The position numbers were made by a program, and so were the translations under genes. Below the pieces are notes generated by a model. That model had not been told where the DNA came from, did not search any database, and saw only the letters and a program-made list of their open reading frames with translations. This document shows, piece after piece, positions 1 to 5,939 of a DNA stretch of 6,056 nucleotides. How positions within the stretch are numbered: position 1 is the first letter of the stretch; each line of letters begins with the position of its first letter. This stretch comes from Burkholderiaceae bacterium (lineage in GTDB: Bacteria > Pseudomonadota > Gammaproteobacteria > Burkholderiales > Burkholderiaceae_C), in contig JAFMJA010000170.1 in NCBI GenBank assembly GCA_017853735.1, forward strand, positions 1-6,056. The letters are read 5' to 3'.

Positions 1-52
1 TTGCGGCGGGGGATTTTGAGTCCCCTGCGTCTACCAATTTCACCACCCGGGC
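1..52 (-). tRNA. tRNA-Leu (anticodon CAA), 5' part only
   Basis: Read on the minus strand from base 52, the sequence begins with a 7-nt acceptor strand GCCCGGG. It continues with a leucine-type D-arm (GGTGAAATTGGTAGACGC). A 5-bp anticodon stem follows (bases 21-25 paired with 9-13) closing the 7-nt loop CTCAAAA (bases 14-20). The anticodon CAA lies at bases 16-18 and decodes UUG. The start of what should be a long class-II variable arm follows before the window edge. The T-arm and 3' acceptor strand lie outside. The layout closely resembles E. coli tRNA-Leu genes from memory. The gene is divergent from cysM, with only about 40 nt between them. Confidence 0.93.
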
Positions 53-72
53 AGGGGGAAAACCAAGGCGAA

Positions 73-78
73 ATTATG
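73..78 (-). promoter_or_regulatory. Possible -10 element for the tRNA-Leu gene
   Basis: On the minus strand bases 78-73 read CATAAT, five of six matches to the TATAAT consensus. They lie 20 nt before the tRNA 5' end, a reasonable distance for a short tRNA leader. I see no good -35 hexamer at 16-18 nt spacing (the sequence there is AT-rich but not TTGACA-like), so this is tentative. The element overlaps the start codon of the small ORF upstream of cysM. Confidence 0.3.
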
Positions 79-93
79 GCACAGTGTAGGTGA
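76..93 (+). CDS. Possible five-codon upstream ORF (M-A-Q-C-R) coupled to cysM
   Basis: ATG GCA CAG TGT AGG TGA is a minimal ORF that ends by overlapping the cysM ATG in the pentamer TGATG (bases 91-95). A Shine-Dalgarno-like AAGG at 65-68 sits 7 nt before its ATG, which is good spacing. In contrast, the cysM ATG has only an AGG ending 2 nt upstream, too close to serve it. The arrangement fits translational coupling, where ribosomes load at base 76, stop at 91-93 and restart at 93. The fourth codon is cysteine (TGT), which is suggestive next to a cysteine-synthesis gene. One cysteine codon is weak evidence of sensing. The ORF is short enough to arise by chance, and nothing shows it is translated. 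Confidence 0.35.
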   Translation: MAQCR

Positions 94-995
94 TGAAATA
101 TCCCACGATAGAAGACGCCGTAGGCAAAACCCCTTTGGTCGCGCTACAACGCATCGGCGAACCGGGCAATACCGGGCGCGGCAATGTCATTCTTGGCAAA
201 CTGGAAGGCAACAATCCCGCTGGTTCTGTGAAAGACCGACCTGCCTTGTCCATGATCCAGCGCGCTCAGGAACGCGGGGAGATCAAGCCGGGAGACACCC
301 TGATCGAGGCCACCTCTGGCAATACCGGCATTGCGCTGGCGATGGCGGCCGCCATAAAGGGCTACCGCATGGTTTTGATCATGCCGGAAGATTTGTCCAT
401 TGAGCGTGCGCAGACCATGAAGGCGTTTGGTGCAGAGCTGATCCTCACACCAAAATCGGGTGGCATGGAATATGCCCGTGACCTCGCCGAACAAATGGAA
501 AAAAGTGGCAAGGGCAGGGTGCTGGACCAGTTTGCCAACCAGGACAATCCGCGCGTTCACTATGAAACCACGGGACCAGAAATCTGGCAGCAAACCGATG
601 GATGCATCACCCACTTCGTCAGTGCCATGGGAACCACCGGCACGATTACCGGCGTGTCGCGCTACCTCAAAGAAAAAAATCCTCAAATCAAAATCATCGG
701 CGCTCAGCCCAGCGAGGGCTCACGCATTCCGGGCATTCGCAAGTGGCCGCAGGAATACCTGCCAAAAATCTATGATGCCTCTACTGTCGATGAGTTGGTG
801 TACGTCAGCCAAGCGGATGCAGAAGAAATGTGCCGGCGTATGGCGCGCGAAGAAGGTATTTTTGCCGGTGTCTCAGCGGCTGGCGCCTGCTGGGTTGCGC
901 AGGAGATTGCTGCGCGAGAACACAATGCAACCCTGGTCTTTATAGTCTGCGACCGAGGCGATCGCTACCTCTCCACTGGCGTGTTCCCAGCATAA
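93..995 (+). CDS. cysM: Cysteine synthase B (O-acetylserine sulfhydrylase B)
   Basis: PLP-dependent enzyme of the cysteine synthase family. It makes L-cysteine from O-acetylserine and sulfide; the CysM type can also use thiosulfate to form S-sulfocysteine. It acts in the cytoplasm at the last step of sulfur assimilation. The 300-residue protein has the PLP-lysine motif NPAGSVKDR (Lys47), the substrate loop TSGNTG (74-79) and the glycine-rich cofactor-phosphate loop GTTGT (180-184). It also has QPSEGSRIPGIRKWP (205-219) and a C-terminal CDRGDRYLSTGVF (286-298). The last two are typical of CysM rather than CysK. Length fits the family. The start is ATG at 93, because the only upstream alternative is GTG at 90, directly after an in-frame TAG at 87-89. 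The gene lacks a well-placed Shine-Dalgarno and may depend on the small ORF before it. It leads a three-gene cluster with the Nudix gene and tusA. I see no convincing promoter in the narrow gap to the tRNA. Confidence 0.95.
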   Translation: MKYPTIEDAVGKTPLVALQRIGEPGNTGRGNVILGKLEGNNPAGSVKDRPALSMIQRAQERGEIKPGDTLIEATSGNTGIALAMAAAIKGYRMVLIMPEDLSIERAQTMKAFGAELILTPKSGGMEYARDLAEQMEKSGKGRVLDQFANQDNPRVHYETTGPEIWQQTDGCITHFVSAMGTTGTITGVSRYLKEKNPQIKIIGAQPSEGSRIPGIRKWPQEYLPKIYDASTVDELVYVSQADAEEMCRRMAREEGIFAGVSAAGACWVAQEIAAREHNATLVFIVCDRGDRYLSTGVFPA

Positions 996-1015
996 CCCGA
1001 TCAATAAAGCCTTCT

Positions 1016-1573
1016 ATGGACTCCAACTACCGCTTCTGCCCCGCCTGCGCCACCTCGCTGGCCCGCATCACCCTGATCGAGGAAGGTGCTGAGAAGGAGC
1101 GCCTACGCTGCCCATCCTGCAACTGGACCCACTGGAACAACCCCACACCGGTGCTTGCTGCGGTGGTGGAGTACCAGGGCCAGATCCTGCTGGCGCGCAA
1201 TGCTGCCTGGCAGAACAAGTTCTACGCCCTGATCACTGGCTTTATGGAGGCGGGTGAGACACCCCATCAAGGTATCAGCCGGGAAATCAAGGAAGAGACC
1301 AACCTGGACGCGCAGGAATTGCAACTGATTGGTGTTTACGACTTTCAGCGCCGCAACCAGGTCATCATCGCCTACCATGCCCGCTGTGTTGGCGAGGTCA
1401 GCCTCTCGCCTGAGCTGGTGGACTACAAACTCTATGCATTCGATCAGGTGCGTTGCTGGCCATCGGGCACTGGCTTTGCCCTGGCTGACTGGCTGCGTTC
1501 TTCTGGACATGAACCCCAGTTCATGGAGAACTGGCAACCGCCCCAGCCTCGGGCGCCCGAGGTCGCAAGCTGA
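1016..1573 (+). CDS. Zinc-ribbon Nudix hydrolase
   Basis: A 185-residue protein with an N-terminal zinc ribbon made of two CxxC pairs (C8-C11 and C32-C35), followed by a Nudix fold. The Nudix box spans about residues 75-97: G75, E81, then R89-E90-I-K-E93-E94-T-N96-L97. These supply the Mg2+-binding glutamates. The consensus glycine near the end of the box is Asn96 here. Nudix enzymes hydrolyse nucleoside diphosphates linked to another group. The zinc ribbon resembles that of NADH pyrophosphatases (NudC), but I do not see the SQPWPFPxS motif that marks NudC, so the substrate is unknown. The ATG at 1016 is chosen because the zinc ribbon begins right after it. The frame stays open upstream only over the cysM end and encodes nothing Nudix-like there. 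The gene starts 20 nt after the cysM stop, with only a weak AAAG as ribosome site, which suggests co-transcription. Confidence 0.9.
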   Translation: MDSNYRFCPACATSLARITLIEEGAEKERLRCPSCNWTHWNNPTPVLAAVVEYQGQILLARNAAWQNKFYALITGFMEAGETPHQGISREIKEETNLDAQELQLIGVYDFQRRNQVIIAYHARCVGEVSLSPELVDYKLYAFDQVRCWPSGTGFALADWLRSSGHEPQFMENWQPPQPRAPEVAS

Positions 1574-1610
1574 TTGCGTAGAATCAGTCTATTCCCATCA
1601 ACATCATGTC

Positions 1611-1838
1611 ATGAGTACTGACCGAGAACTGGATACCCGAGGCCTGAATTGCCCCTTGCCGATACTCAAGGCCAAGAAGGCATTGTCGGAAATGCAAAGT
1701 GGCGAAACATTGAAGGTGATCTCCACCGATCCGGGGTCGATGCGCGATTTTGTAGCCTTCGCCAAGCAGACCGGCAATGAACTGCTGGAGCAATCCAACC
1801 AGGGCAACGATTACATTCACCGGCTGCGTCGCCGCTGA
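1611..1838 (+). CDS. tusA: TusA/SirA-family sulfur carrier protein
   Basis: A small 75-residue protein of the TusA (YhhP/SirA) family. It starts with the family signature TRGLNCPLPILKAKKAL, in which Cys14 of the CPxP motif is the persulfide-carrying residue. In E. coli, TusA takes sulfur from IscS and passes it through TusBCD-TusE to MnmA for 2-thiolation of tRNA wobble uridines. Related proteins also serve molybdenum cofactor synthesis and sulfur oxidation. No Tus partner is visible here, so the exact role is inferred from the family. The chosen ATG at 1611 places the signature at the expected distance from the N-terminus; the frame is open further upstream, but that stretch encodes nothing TusA-like. 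No clear Shine-Dalgarno precedes it. A two-codon ORF (ATG TCA TGA from 1606) overlaps the start. The gene follows the Nudix gene by 37 nt and converges with galU, leaving 17 nt between their stop codons. Confidence 0.92.
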   Translation: MSTDRELDTRGLNCPLPILKAKKALSEMQSGETLKVISTDPGSMRDFVAFAKQTGNELLEQSNQGNDYIHRLRRR

Positions 1839-1855
1839 GTTGGCCGAGATCGCGT

Positions 1856-2737
1856 TCAGAGCTTCAGCTGCTTGAGATAGCTGCGAAATATCTGCCCCAC
1901 CTCTGGGTGGGTCATGGCGATCTCCACGGTCGCCTGCAGAAAACCTTCCTTGCTGCCGCAGTCATAGCGCTTGCCCTGGTAGCTGTAGGCGTAGACAGAT
2001 TCCTGTTTCAGCAGACCCGATATGCCATCGGTCAGCTGGATTTCGCCGCCAGCGCCGCGTGGCTGCTGGCGAATCTGCTCAAAGATGGCAGGGGTCAGGA
2101 TATAACGGCCAGCCACTGCCAACCGCGAGGGCGCATGCTCTGGCGCAGGTTTTTCCACCATCTGTTCGATCTGTAACAGGCGCTCGCCGGCTGGCTTGCC
2201 AGCCACAATGCCGTAGCGCCGAACCTCCTGGGCCGGTACTTCCTGGACTGCCAGGACCGAGCTGCCTAGCTGCTGGAAATGCTGAGCCATTTGCGCCAGT
2301 ACTGGCAGGCCGCTGGGCGGCCCAAGCATCAGGTCATCAGCCAGCAACACCGCGAAAGGCGAGCCGGCCGTCAGGTGCTCGGCACACAGAACCGCATGGC
2401 CTAGCCCCAGCGCTCTCGGCTGTCGCACATAGGAGCACATCATGTCCTGGGGCACCACAGAGTTGGCAACCGCCAGCAGGGCATGTTTACCCGATTGTTC
2501 CAATTCGTTTTCCAGCTCGTAGGCAGTGTCGAAATGGTCCTCGATGGCGCGTTTGTTGCGTCCTGTGACAAAGACCATGTGGCGGATGCCCGCCGCGTAA
2601 GCCTCTTCCACCGCATACTGGATCAGCGGTTTGTCCACCACCGGCAGCATTTCTTTGGGGCTGGCTTTGGTGGCGGGCAAAAAGCGGGTGCCCAATCCTG
2701 CCACTGGGAAAACCGCCGTCTTGATCGTCGCGTTCAT
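1856..2737 (-). CDS. galU: UTP-glucose-1-phosphate uridylyltransferase
   Basis: Makes UDP-glucose from UTP and glucose-1-phosphate in the cytoplasm, supplying UDP-glucose and derived sugars for lipopolysaccharide, exopolysaccharide and other surface glycans. The 293-residue protein shows the nucleotidyltransferase signature from residue 14, [11 protein letters not shown] through P27-K28-E29-M30-L31-P32. The metal-binding pair is Asp134-Asp135 in LLADDLM. VEKP (194-197), EIQLTD (232-237) and the C-terminal [12 protein letters not shown] (258-269) are all typical of bacterial GalU. Length is slightly under the roughly 300 residues of the E. coli enzyme and nothing is missing. An AGGGAG ribosome-binding site at bases 2752-2747 lies 9 nt before the ATG. 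The gene begins 24 nt after the valS stop on the same strand and I see no promoter in that gap, so it is probably the second gene of a valS-galU transcript and shares any control on valS. Confidence 0.95.
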   Translation of the reverse strand: MNATIKTAVFPVAGLGTRFLPATKASPKEMLPVVDKPLIQYAVEEAYAAGIRHMVFVTGRNKRAIEDHFDTAYELENELEQSGKHALLAVANSVVPQDMMCSYVRQPRALGLGHAVLCAEHLTAGSPFAVLLADDLMLGPPSGLPVLAQMAQHFQQLGSSVLAVQEVPAQEVRRYGIVAGKPAGERLLQIEQMVEKPAPEHAPSRLAVAGRYILTPAIFEQIRQQPRGAGGEIQLTDGISGLLKQESVYAYSYQGKRYDCGSKEGFLQATVEIAMTHPEVGQIFRSYLKQLKL

Positions 2738-2746
2738 TGGATGAGT

Positions 2747-2752
2747 CTCCCT
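2747..2752 (-). promoter_or_regulatory. galU ribosome-binding site
   Basis: On the minus strand this reads AGGGAG, 9 nt before the galU ATG, within the 24-nt gap between valS and galU. It supports the ATG at 2737 as the start and independent ribosome loading on a shared mRNA. Confidence 0.7.
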
Positions 2753-2761
2753 AACCGGTAC

Positions 2762-5635
2762 CTATTTCAAACGGGCCAGCTGATCCTGTACCTTGAGCAG
2801 GGTGGCACCGAATTCTGAAACCCGTTTTTGTTCCTGTTCGATCACTGCCTGCGGCGCCTTGGCGACAAATGCCTGGTTTGACAACTTGTGCGAAGCTTTG
2901 TCAATCTCGTTTTGCAAGCGCTGTGCTTCTTTGGCCAAACGAATTTTTTCGGCTGCCACATCCACTTCCATATGCAGGCACAGCCGGGTCACCCCCACCA
3001 CAGCCACTGGTGCAGCTTGAGCCGCCTTGACCCATTCTGACTCCGACTGAAAAACACGCAACTCGGAGAGCTTGGCCAAAGACTGGAGCACCGGCGTCCA
3101 CTGCAGCAAAAAGGCTGAATCCTGGTCACTGGTGGTCAGCGCAAACAGGGGCAGGCGGGTGGATGGCGAAACATTCATTTCACCACGCAAGTTTCGGCAG
3201 CAATCGACAAACTGCTTGAGCTGGCTGATTTCGGCCATCGCCAGCTTGTCAATGCGTTCGGGCTGGGACACTGGATAAGGGGCAATGCTGACCGATTCAC
3301 CCTGCCGTCCAGCCACAGGCGCCACTTTTTGCCAAAGTTCTTCAGTGATAAAGGGTATCAGCGGATGAGCCAGGCGCAGCAATGTTTCCAGGGTACGGAT
3401 CAGCGTGCGCCGGGTACCCCGTTGTTGTTCCGCATTGCCGTTGTTGATCTGAACCTTGGCGATTTCGAGGTACCAATCACAGAATTCGTTCCAGATGAAG
3501 TCGTACAGGGTATTGGCCACCACATCCAGTCGGTAATCGGCAAAGCCCTGAGCAACCTCTGCCTCAGCCTCTTGCAAAAGAGAAACGATCCAGCGGTCTG
3601 CAGCACTGAAGGAGAGGTAGCTGCCACCGGGCGCGCAGGCACTGGCGGAGTGTTCTTCCAGTCCGCAATCATGGCCCTCGCAATTCATCAGCGTGAAACG
3701 GGTGGCATTCCAGAGTTTGTTGCAGAAATTGCGGTAGCCCTCGCAGCGCTTGCTGTCGAAATTGATATTGCGACCCAGGGTGGCGAGCGACGCAAAGGTA
3801 AAGCGCAGCGCATCAGCGCCATAAGCCGGTATTCCGACAGGAAATTCTTTTTCGGTGTTGCGCCGTACCTGGGGTGCGGTTTCGGGCTTGCGCAATCCAG
3901 TGGTGCGCTTGAGCAGCAGTGGCGGAAGTGCAATTCCGTCGATCAGATCGACCGGATCGAGCACATTGCCTTCGGACTTGCTCATTTTCTGACCCTGAGC
4001 ATCGCGCACCAGTCCGTGAATATAGACATGCCTAAACGGCACCCTGCCAGTGAAGTGGGTCGTCATCATGATCATGCGTGCGACCCAGAAAAAAATGATG
4101 TCGTAGCCAGTCACCAGCACGGTGGAGGGCAGGTAGAGGTCGAAATCCTCGGTCGCTTCAGGCCAGCCCATGGTGGAGAAGGGCACCAGCGCAGAGGAAT
4201 ACCAGGTATCCAGCACATCCTCGTCGCGCACCAGTTTCTTGCCAGGGCCGGCCTGCGCTTGCGCCTCTTGCTCACTGCGTGCCACATAGACCTGTCCCTG
4301 CTCGTCATACCAGGCTGGAATCTGGTGGCCCCACCAGAGTTGGCGGGAGATACACCAGTCCTGGATGTTGTTCATCCACTGGTTGTAGGTGTTGACCCAG
4401 TTCTCGGGCACAAATTTCACCGCGCCGCTGTCAACTGCATCGATGGCCTTTTGGGCAATACTTTTGCCACTGGGGTCTTTGTCGCTCACCGTGCTCATCG
4501 CGACAAACCATTGGTCGGTCAGCATCGGTTCAACAATCTGTCCAGTGCGCGTGCAAATCGGCACCATCAGCTTGTGTTTTTTCGTCTCCAGCAACAGCCC
4601 CTGGTCTTGCAAGTCCTGAACGATCGCCTTGCGTGCAACAAAGCGGTCCATGCCACGGTACTTGGCTGGCGCCTCGTCATTGATCGTGGCCTGCAGTGTG
4701 AGCACGCAGATCTGATCGAGTTTGTGGCGCAACCCCACCGCATAGTCGTTGGGGTCGTGCGCGGGGGTGACCTTGACCACCCCAGTACCAAATGCTCGGT
4801 CCACATAGTCATCTGCGATCACTGGAATCTCACGGCCTACCAGAGGAAGGGTCACTTTCTTGCCAATCAGTGCCTGATAGCGTTCATCCTCGGGGTGCAC
4901 CATCACCGCCACATCGCCCAGCATGGTCTCCGGCCGTGTGGTAGCCACGGTGAGCGAGCCCGAGCCATCGCTCAGGGGGTAGGCAATGTGCCAGAGATTT
5001 CCATCCTTTTCCTCGCTTTCAACTTCCAGGTCGGACACGGCCGATTGCAGCACCGGATCCCAGTTGACCAGCCGCTTGCCACGGTAGATCAGGCCTTGTT
5101 CATAGAGCCGGACAAAGGTTTCGGTGACCACTTTGGACAGCTTGTCGTCCATGGTGAAATACTCGCGGCTCCAGTCCACGCTATCGCCCATGCGTCGCAT
5201 CTGGGTGGTGATCGTGTTGCCCGATTGCTCTTTCCACTCCCATACCCTGGCCACGAAGTTTTTACGACCCAGTTCGTGCCGGCTGAGCTGTTGCTCCTGC
5301 AATTGACGCTCCACCACAATCTGCGTGGCAATGCCGGCATGGTCGGTGCCCGGCACCCAGACGGTATTTGCGCCCGCCATGCGGTGGTAGCGGGTGAGCG
5401 AATCCATGATGGTCTGGTTGAAGGCATGCCCCATATGCAAGGTGCCGGTCACATTGGGAGGAGGCAACTGGATGGCAAAGGCTGGCGCCCCGGCCTTGGC
5501 TTGGCCGGTGCCACGGAAACCGGCAACGCCATAGCCTCGTTTTTCCCATTCGGGCCCCCAGTGCGCTTCAAGCGCAGCCGGTTCGAAAGACTTGGGCAAG
5601 CTGTTGAGCCCCGGTTGCTGTACGGTCTTGGTCAT
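2762..5635 (-). CDS. valS: Valyl-tRNA synthetase
   Basis: Class I aminoacyl-tRNA synthetase that charges tRNA-Val with valine and edits mischarged threonine; essential and cytoplasmic. The 957-residue length matches the family (about 950 in E. coli). The HIGH signature is HMGH at 67-70, in [21 protein letters not shown] follows at 96-101. The editing (CP1) domain includes TTRPET (232-237) and the [16 protein letters not shown] block (283-298). [17 protein letters not shown] is at 427-443 and the KMSKS loop at 550-554. The anticodon-binding domain covers about 675-830. A charged C-terminal tail from about 888 is the tRNA-binding coiled coil typical of ValRS. The ATG at 5635 gives a natural N-terminus (the [22 protein letters not shown] block at 15-36), but no Shine-Dalgarno is visible before it. 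An intrinsic terminator lies only 16 nt upstream of the start, which suggests attenuation. galU follows at once. Confidence 0.97.
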   Translation of the reverse strand: MTKTVQQPGLNSLPKSFEPAALEAHWGPEWEKRGYGVAGFRGTGQAKAGAPAFAIQLPPPNVTGTLHMGHAFNQTIMDSLTRYHRMAGANTVWVPGTDHAGIATQIVVERQLQEQQLSRHELGRKNFVARVWEWKEQSGNTITTQMRRMGDSVDWSREYFTMDDKLSKVVTETFVRLYEQGLIYRGKRLVNWDPVLQSAVSDLEVESEEKDGNLWHIAYPLSDGSGSLTVATTRPETMLGDVAVMVHPEDERYQALIGKKVTLPLVGREIPVIADDYVDRAFGTGVVKVTPAHDPNDYAVGLRHKLDQICVLTLQATINDEAPAKYRGMDRFVARKAIVQDLQDQGLLLETKKHKLMVPICTRTGQIVEPMLTDQWFVAMSTVSDKDPSGKSIAQKAIDAVDSGAVKFVPENWVNTYNQWMNNIQDWCISRQLWWGHQIPAWYDEQGQVYVARSEQEAQAQAGPGKKLVRDEDVLDTWYSSALVPFSTMGWPEATEDFDLYLPSTVLVTGYDIIFFWVARMIMMTTHFTGRVPFRHVYIHGLVRDAQGQKMSKSEGNVLDPVDLIDGIALPPLLLKRTTGLRKPETAPQVRRNTEKEFPVGIPAYGADALRFTFASLATLGRNINFDSKRCEGYRNFCNKLWNATRFTLMNCEGHDCGLEEHSASACAPGGSYLSFSAADRWIVSLLQEAEAEVAQGFADYRLDVVANTLYDFIWNEFCDWYLEIAKVQINNGNAEQQRGTRRTLIRTLETLLRLAHPLIPFITEELWQKVAPVAGRQGESVSIAPYPVSQPERIDKLAMAEISQLKQFVDCCRNLRGEMNVSPSTRLPLFALTTSDQDSAFLLQWTPVLQSLAKLSELRVFQSESEWVKAAQAAPVAVVGVTRLCLHMEVDVAAEKIRLAKEAQRLQNEIDKASHKLSNQAFVAKAPQAVIEQEQKRVSEFGATLLKVQDQLARLK

Positions 5636-5651
5636 GGTGCAGGGAGAAGTG

Positions 5652-5674
5652 AAAAAAGGCGCCCGCTGGGCGCC
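5652..5674 (-). terminator. Intrinsic terminator in the valS leader (candidate attenuator)
   Basis: On the minus strand GGCGCCC (5674-5668), loop AGC, and GGGCGCC (5664-5658) form a perfect 7-bp all-GC stem, followed at once by six T (5657-5652). This is the classic rho-independent form, in the direction of valS transcription. On the plus strand the hairpin is preceded by A6 and followed by AATCTG, so it does not work as a terminator there. The valS ATG lies 16 nt beyond the T-run. No minus-strand gene ends here, since the neighbour beyond is the plus-strand rubrerythrin. The likely roles are attenuation of valS-galU or the 3' end of a small RNA. Confidence 0.85.
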
Positions 5675-5751
5675 AATCTGTCAGACACGGGATGCGTCTT
5701 ATTTTAACGGGCAGGTGATGGCTGAAATTTCCAATGGGGGTGGTCACCCTT

Positions 5752-5768
5752 GCCAGGGGGTTCCCGGC
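5752..5768 (-). other. Leader hairpin upstream of the valS terminator
   Basis: On the minus strand GCCGGG-AACCC-CCTGGC can form a 6-bp stem (one G-U pair) with a 5-nt loop. It lies about 15 nt after the predicted transcription start. A weaker stem, GGGT-GACC-ACCC, lies just downstream, near 5738-5749. Together with the terminator they make a structured leader. I could not identify a convincing antiterminator pairing by eye. The GCGCC at 5777-5773 could pair with the GGCGC of the terminator stem, but only over 5 bp. Confidence 0.4.
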
Positions 5769-5790
5769 ATTAGGCGCAAACAATTGATAA

Positions 5791-5820
5791 TTTATATCGA
5801 TTTAATAAACCAATAGTCAA
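5791..5820 (-). promoter_or_regulatory. Predicted valS promoter
   Basis: Read on the minus strand, a -35 hexamer TTGACT (5820-5815, five of six consensus) and a -10 hexamer TATAAA (5796-5791, five of six) are separated by 18 nt of AT-rich DNA. Transcription would start near 5784. That gives a valS leader of about 150 nt, or a transcript of about 130 nt if it ends at the terminator at 5652. This is the best promoter match I found by eye in the window. Confidence 0.65.
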
Positions 5821-5887
5821 AGCCAATCTATCGTATTGAAACTCACAATTAGACGCGGACCTCGGCAATCATTAAAGTTACACCTGT

Positions 5888-5904
5888 CTTTGACAAGTTC
5901 AAAG
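5888..5904 (+). promoter_or_regulatory. Inverted repeat upstream of rubrerythrin; candidate operator
   Basis: CTTTGA-CAAGT-TCAAAG is a perfect 6-bp inverted repeat with a 5-nt centre, ending 35 nt before the rubrerythrin ATG. It contains a perfect -35-like TTGACA (5890-5895), but no good -10 lies 16-18 nt downstream, so the promoter itself is uncertain. Its core TTGA-N5-TCAA looks like an FNR/Anr box (TTGAT-N4-ATCAA) but is one base shorter, so I do not assign it to FNR. The regulator is unknown. Confidence 0.4.
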
Positions 5905-5928
5905 CAATTGAGTCCCTTAACCCCTCAC

Positions 5929-5933
5929 AGGAG
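5929..5933 (+). promoter_or_regulatory. Rubrerythrin ribosome-binding site
   Basis: AGGAG lies 6 nt before the ATG at 5940. This is the strongest Shine-Dalgarno in the window and fixes the rubrerythrin start. It suggests efficient translation, in contrast to cysM, tusA and valS. Confidence 0.85.
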
Positions 5934-5939
5934 ATATCC

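Larger units (their letters stand above)
5636..5939. other. Divergent valS / rubrerythrin regulatory region
   Basis: About 304 nt without a convincing gene. The left half (5652-5768) is GC-rich and holds the valS leader with its hairpins and terminator. The middle (5781-5815) is an AT-rich island holding the valS promoter. The right part (5888-5933) holds an inverted repeat and the rubrerythrin ribosome-binding site. A minus-strand frame is open from TTG at 5783 to 5568, but it has no ribosome site, recognisable domain or family resemblance, and it overlaps valS. I do not call it a gene. Confidence 0.8.

Noticed and set aside
144..686. A 180-codon minus-strand frame opposite cysM.
   Set aside because: It lies wholly inside cysM, which has full motif support. 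The translation has no recognisable domain and no ribosome site, so it is a shadow of the real gene.
830..1015. Upstream extension of the Nudix reading frame into cysM.
   Set aside because: The extra 62 residues overlap cysM out of frame and show no Nudix-related sequence. The zinc ribbon starts immediately after the ATG at 1016.
1896..1911. CCCACC-TCTG-GGTGGG hairpin near the galU 3' end, considered as a terminator for tusA.
   Set aside because: It lies within galU coding sequence (codons for T-H-P-E-V-G) and has no T-run in either useful direction, so it is probably a coding coincidence.
3329..5707. A 792-codon open frame on the plus strand, antisense to most of valS.
   Set aside because: Its codons align exactly with valS codons on the other strand, so it stays open simply because valS uses no TTA, CTA or TCA codons over about 768 codons, which is expected in a GC-rich, well-expressed gene. 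The translation resembles no family I know and has no ribosome-binding site.
5735..5760. GGGGGTGGTCACC on the plus strand resembles the T-box riboswitch core (AGGGTGGNACCGCG).
   Set aside because: The match breaks at ACCGCG, it is on the strand pointing away from valS, and T-boxes are largely a Gram-positive device. It is better seen as one of the weak leader hairpins of valS.
5784..5800. TTGATAATTTATATCGA considered as an FNR box.
   Set aside because: Only the left half-site TTGAT is good. The right half does not match ATCAA at the required 4-nt spacing, and the AT-rich DNA is already explained by the valS promoter.
5813..5831. ATAG ... CTAT near the AT-rich island, considered as an OxyR site for rubrerythrin.
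   Set aside because: The OxyR pattern needs ATAG-N7-CTAT units. Here the gap is 11 nt and no second unit is in register.
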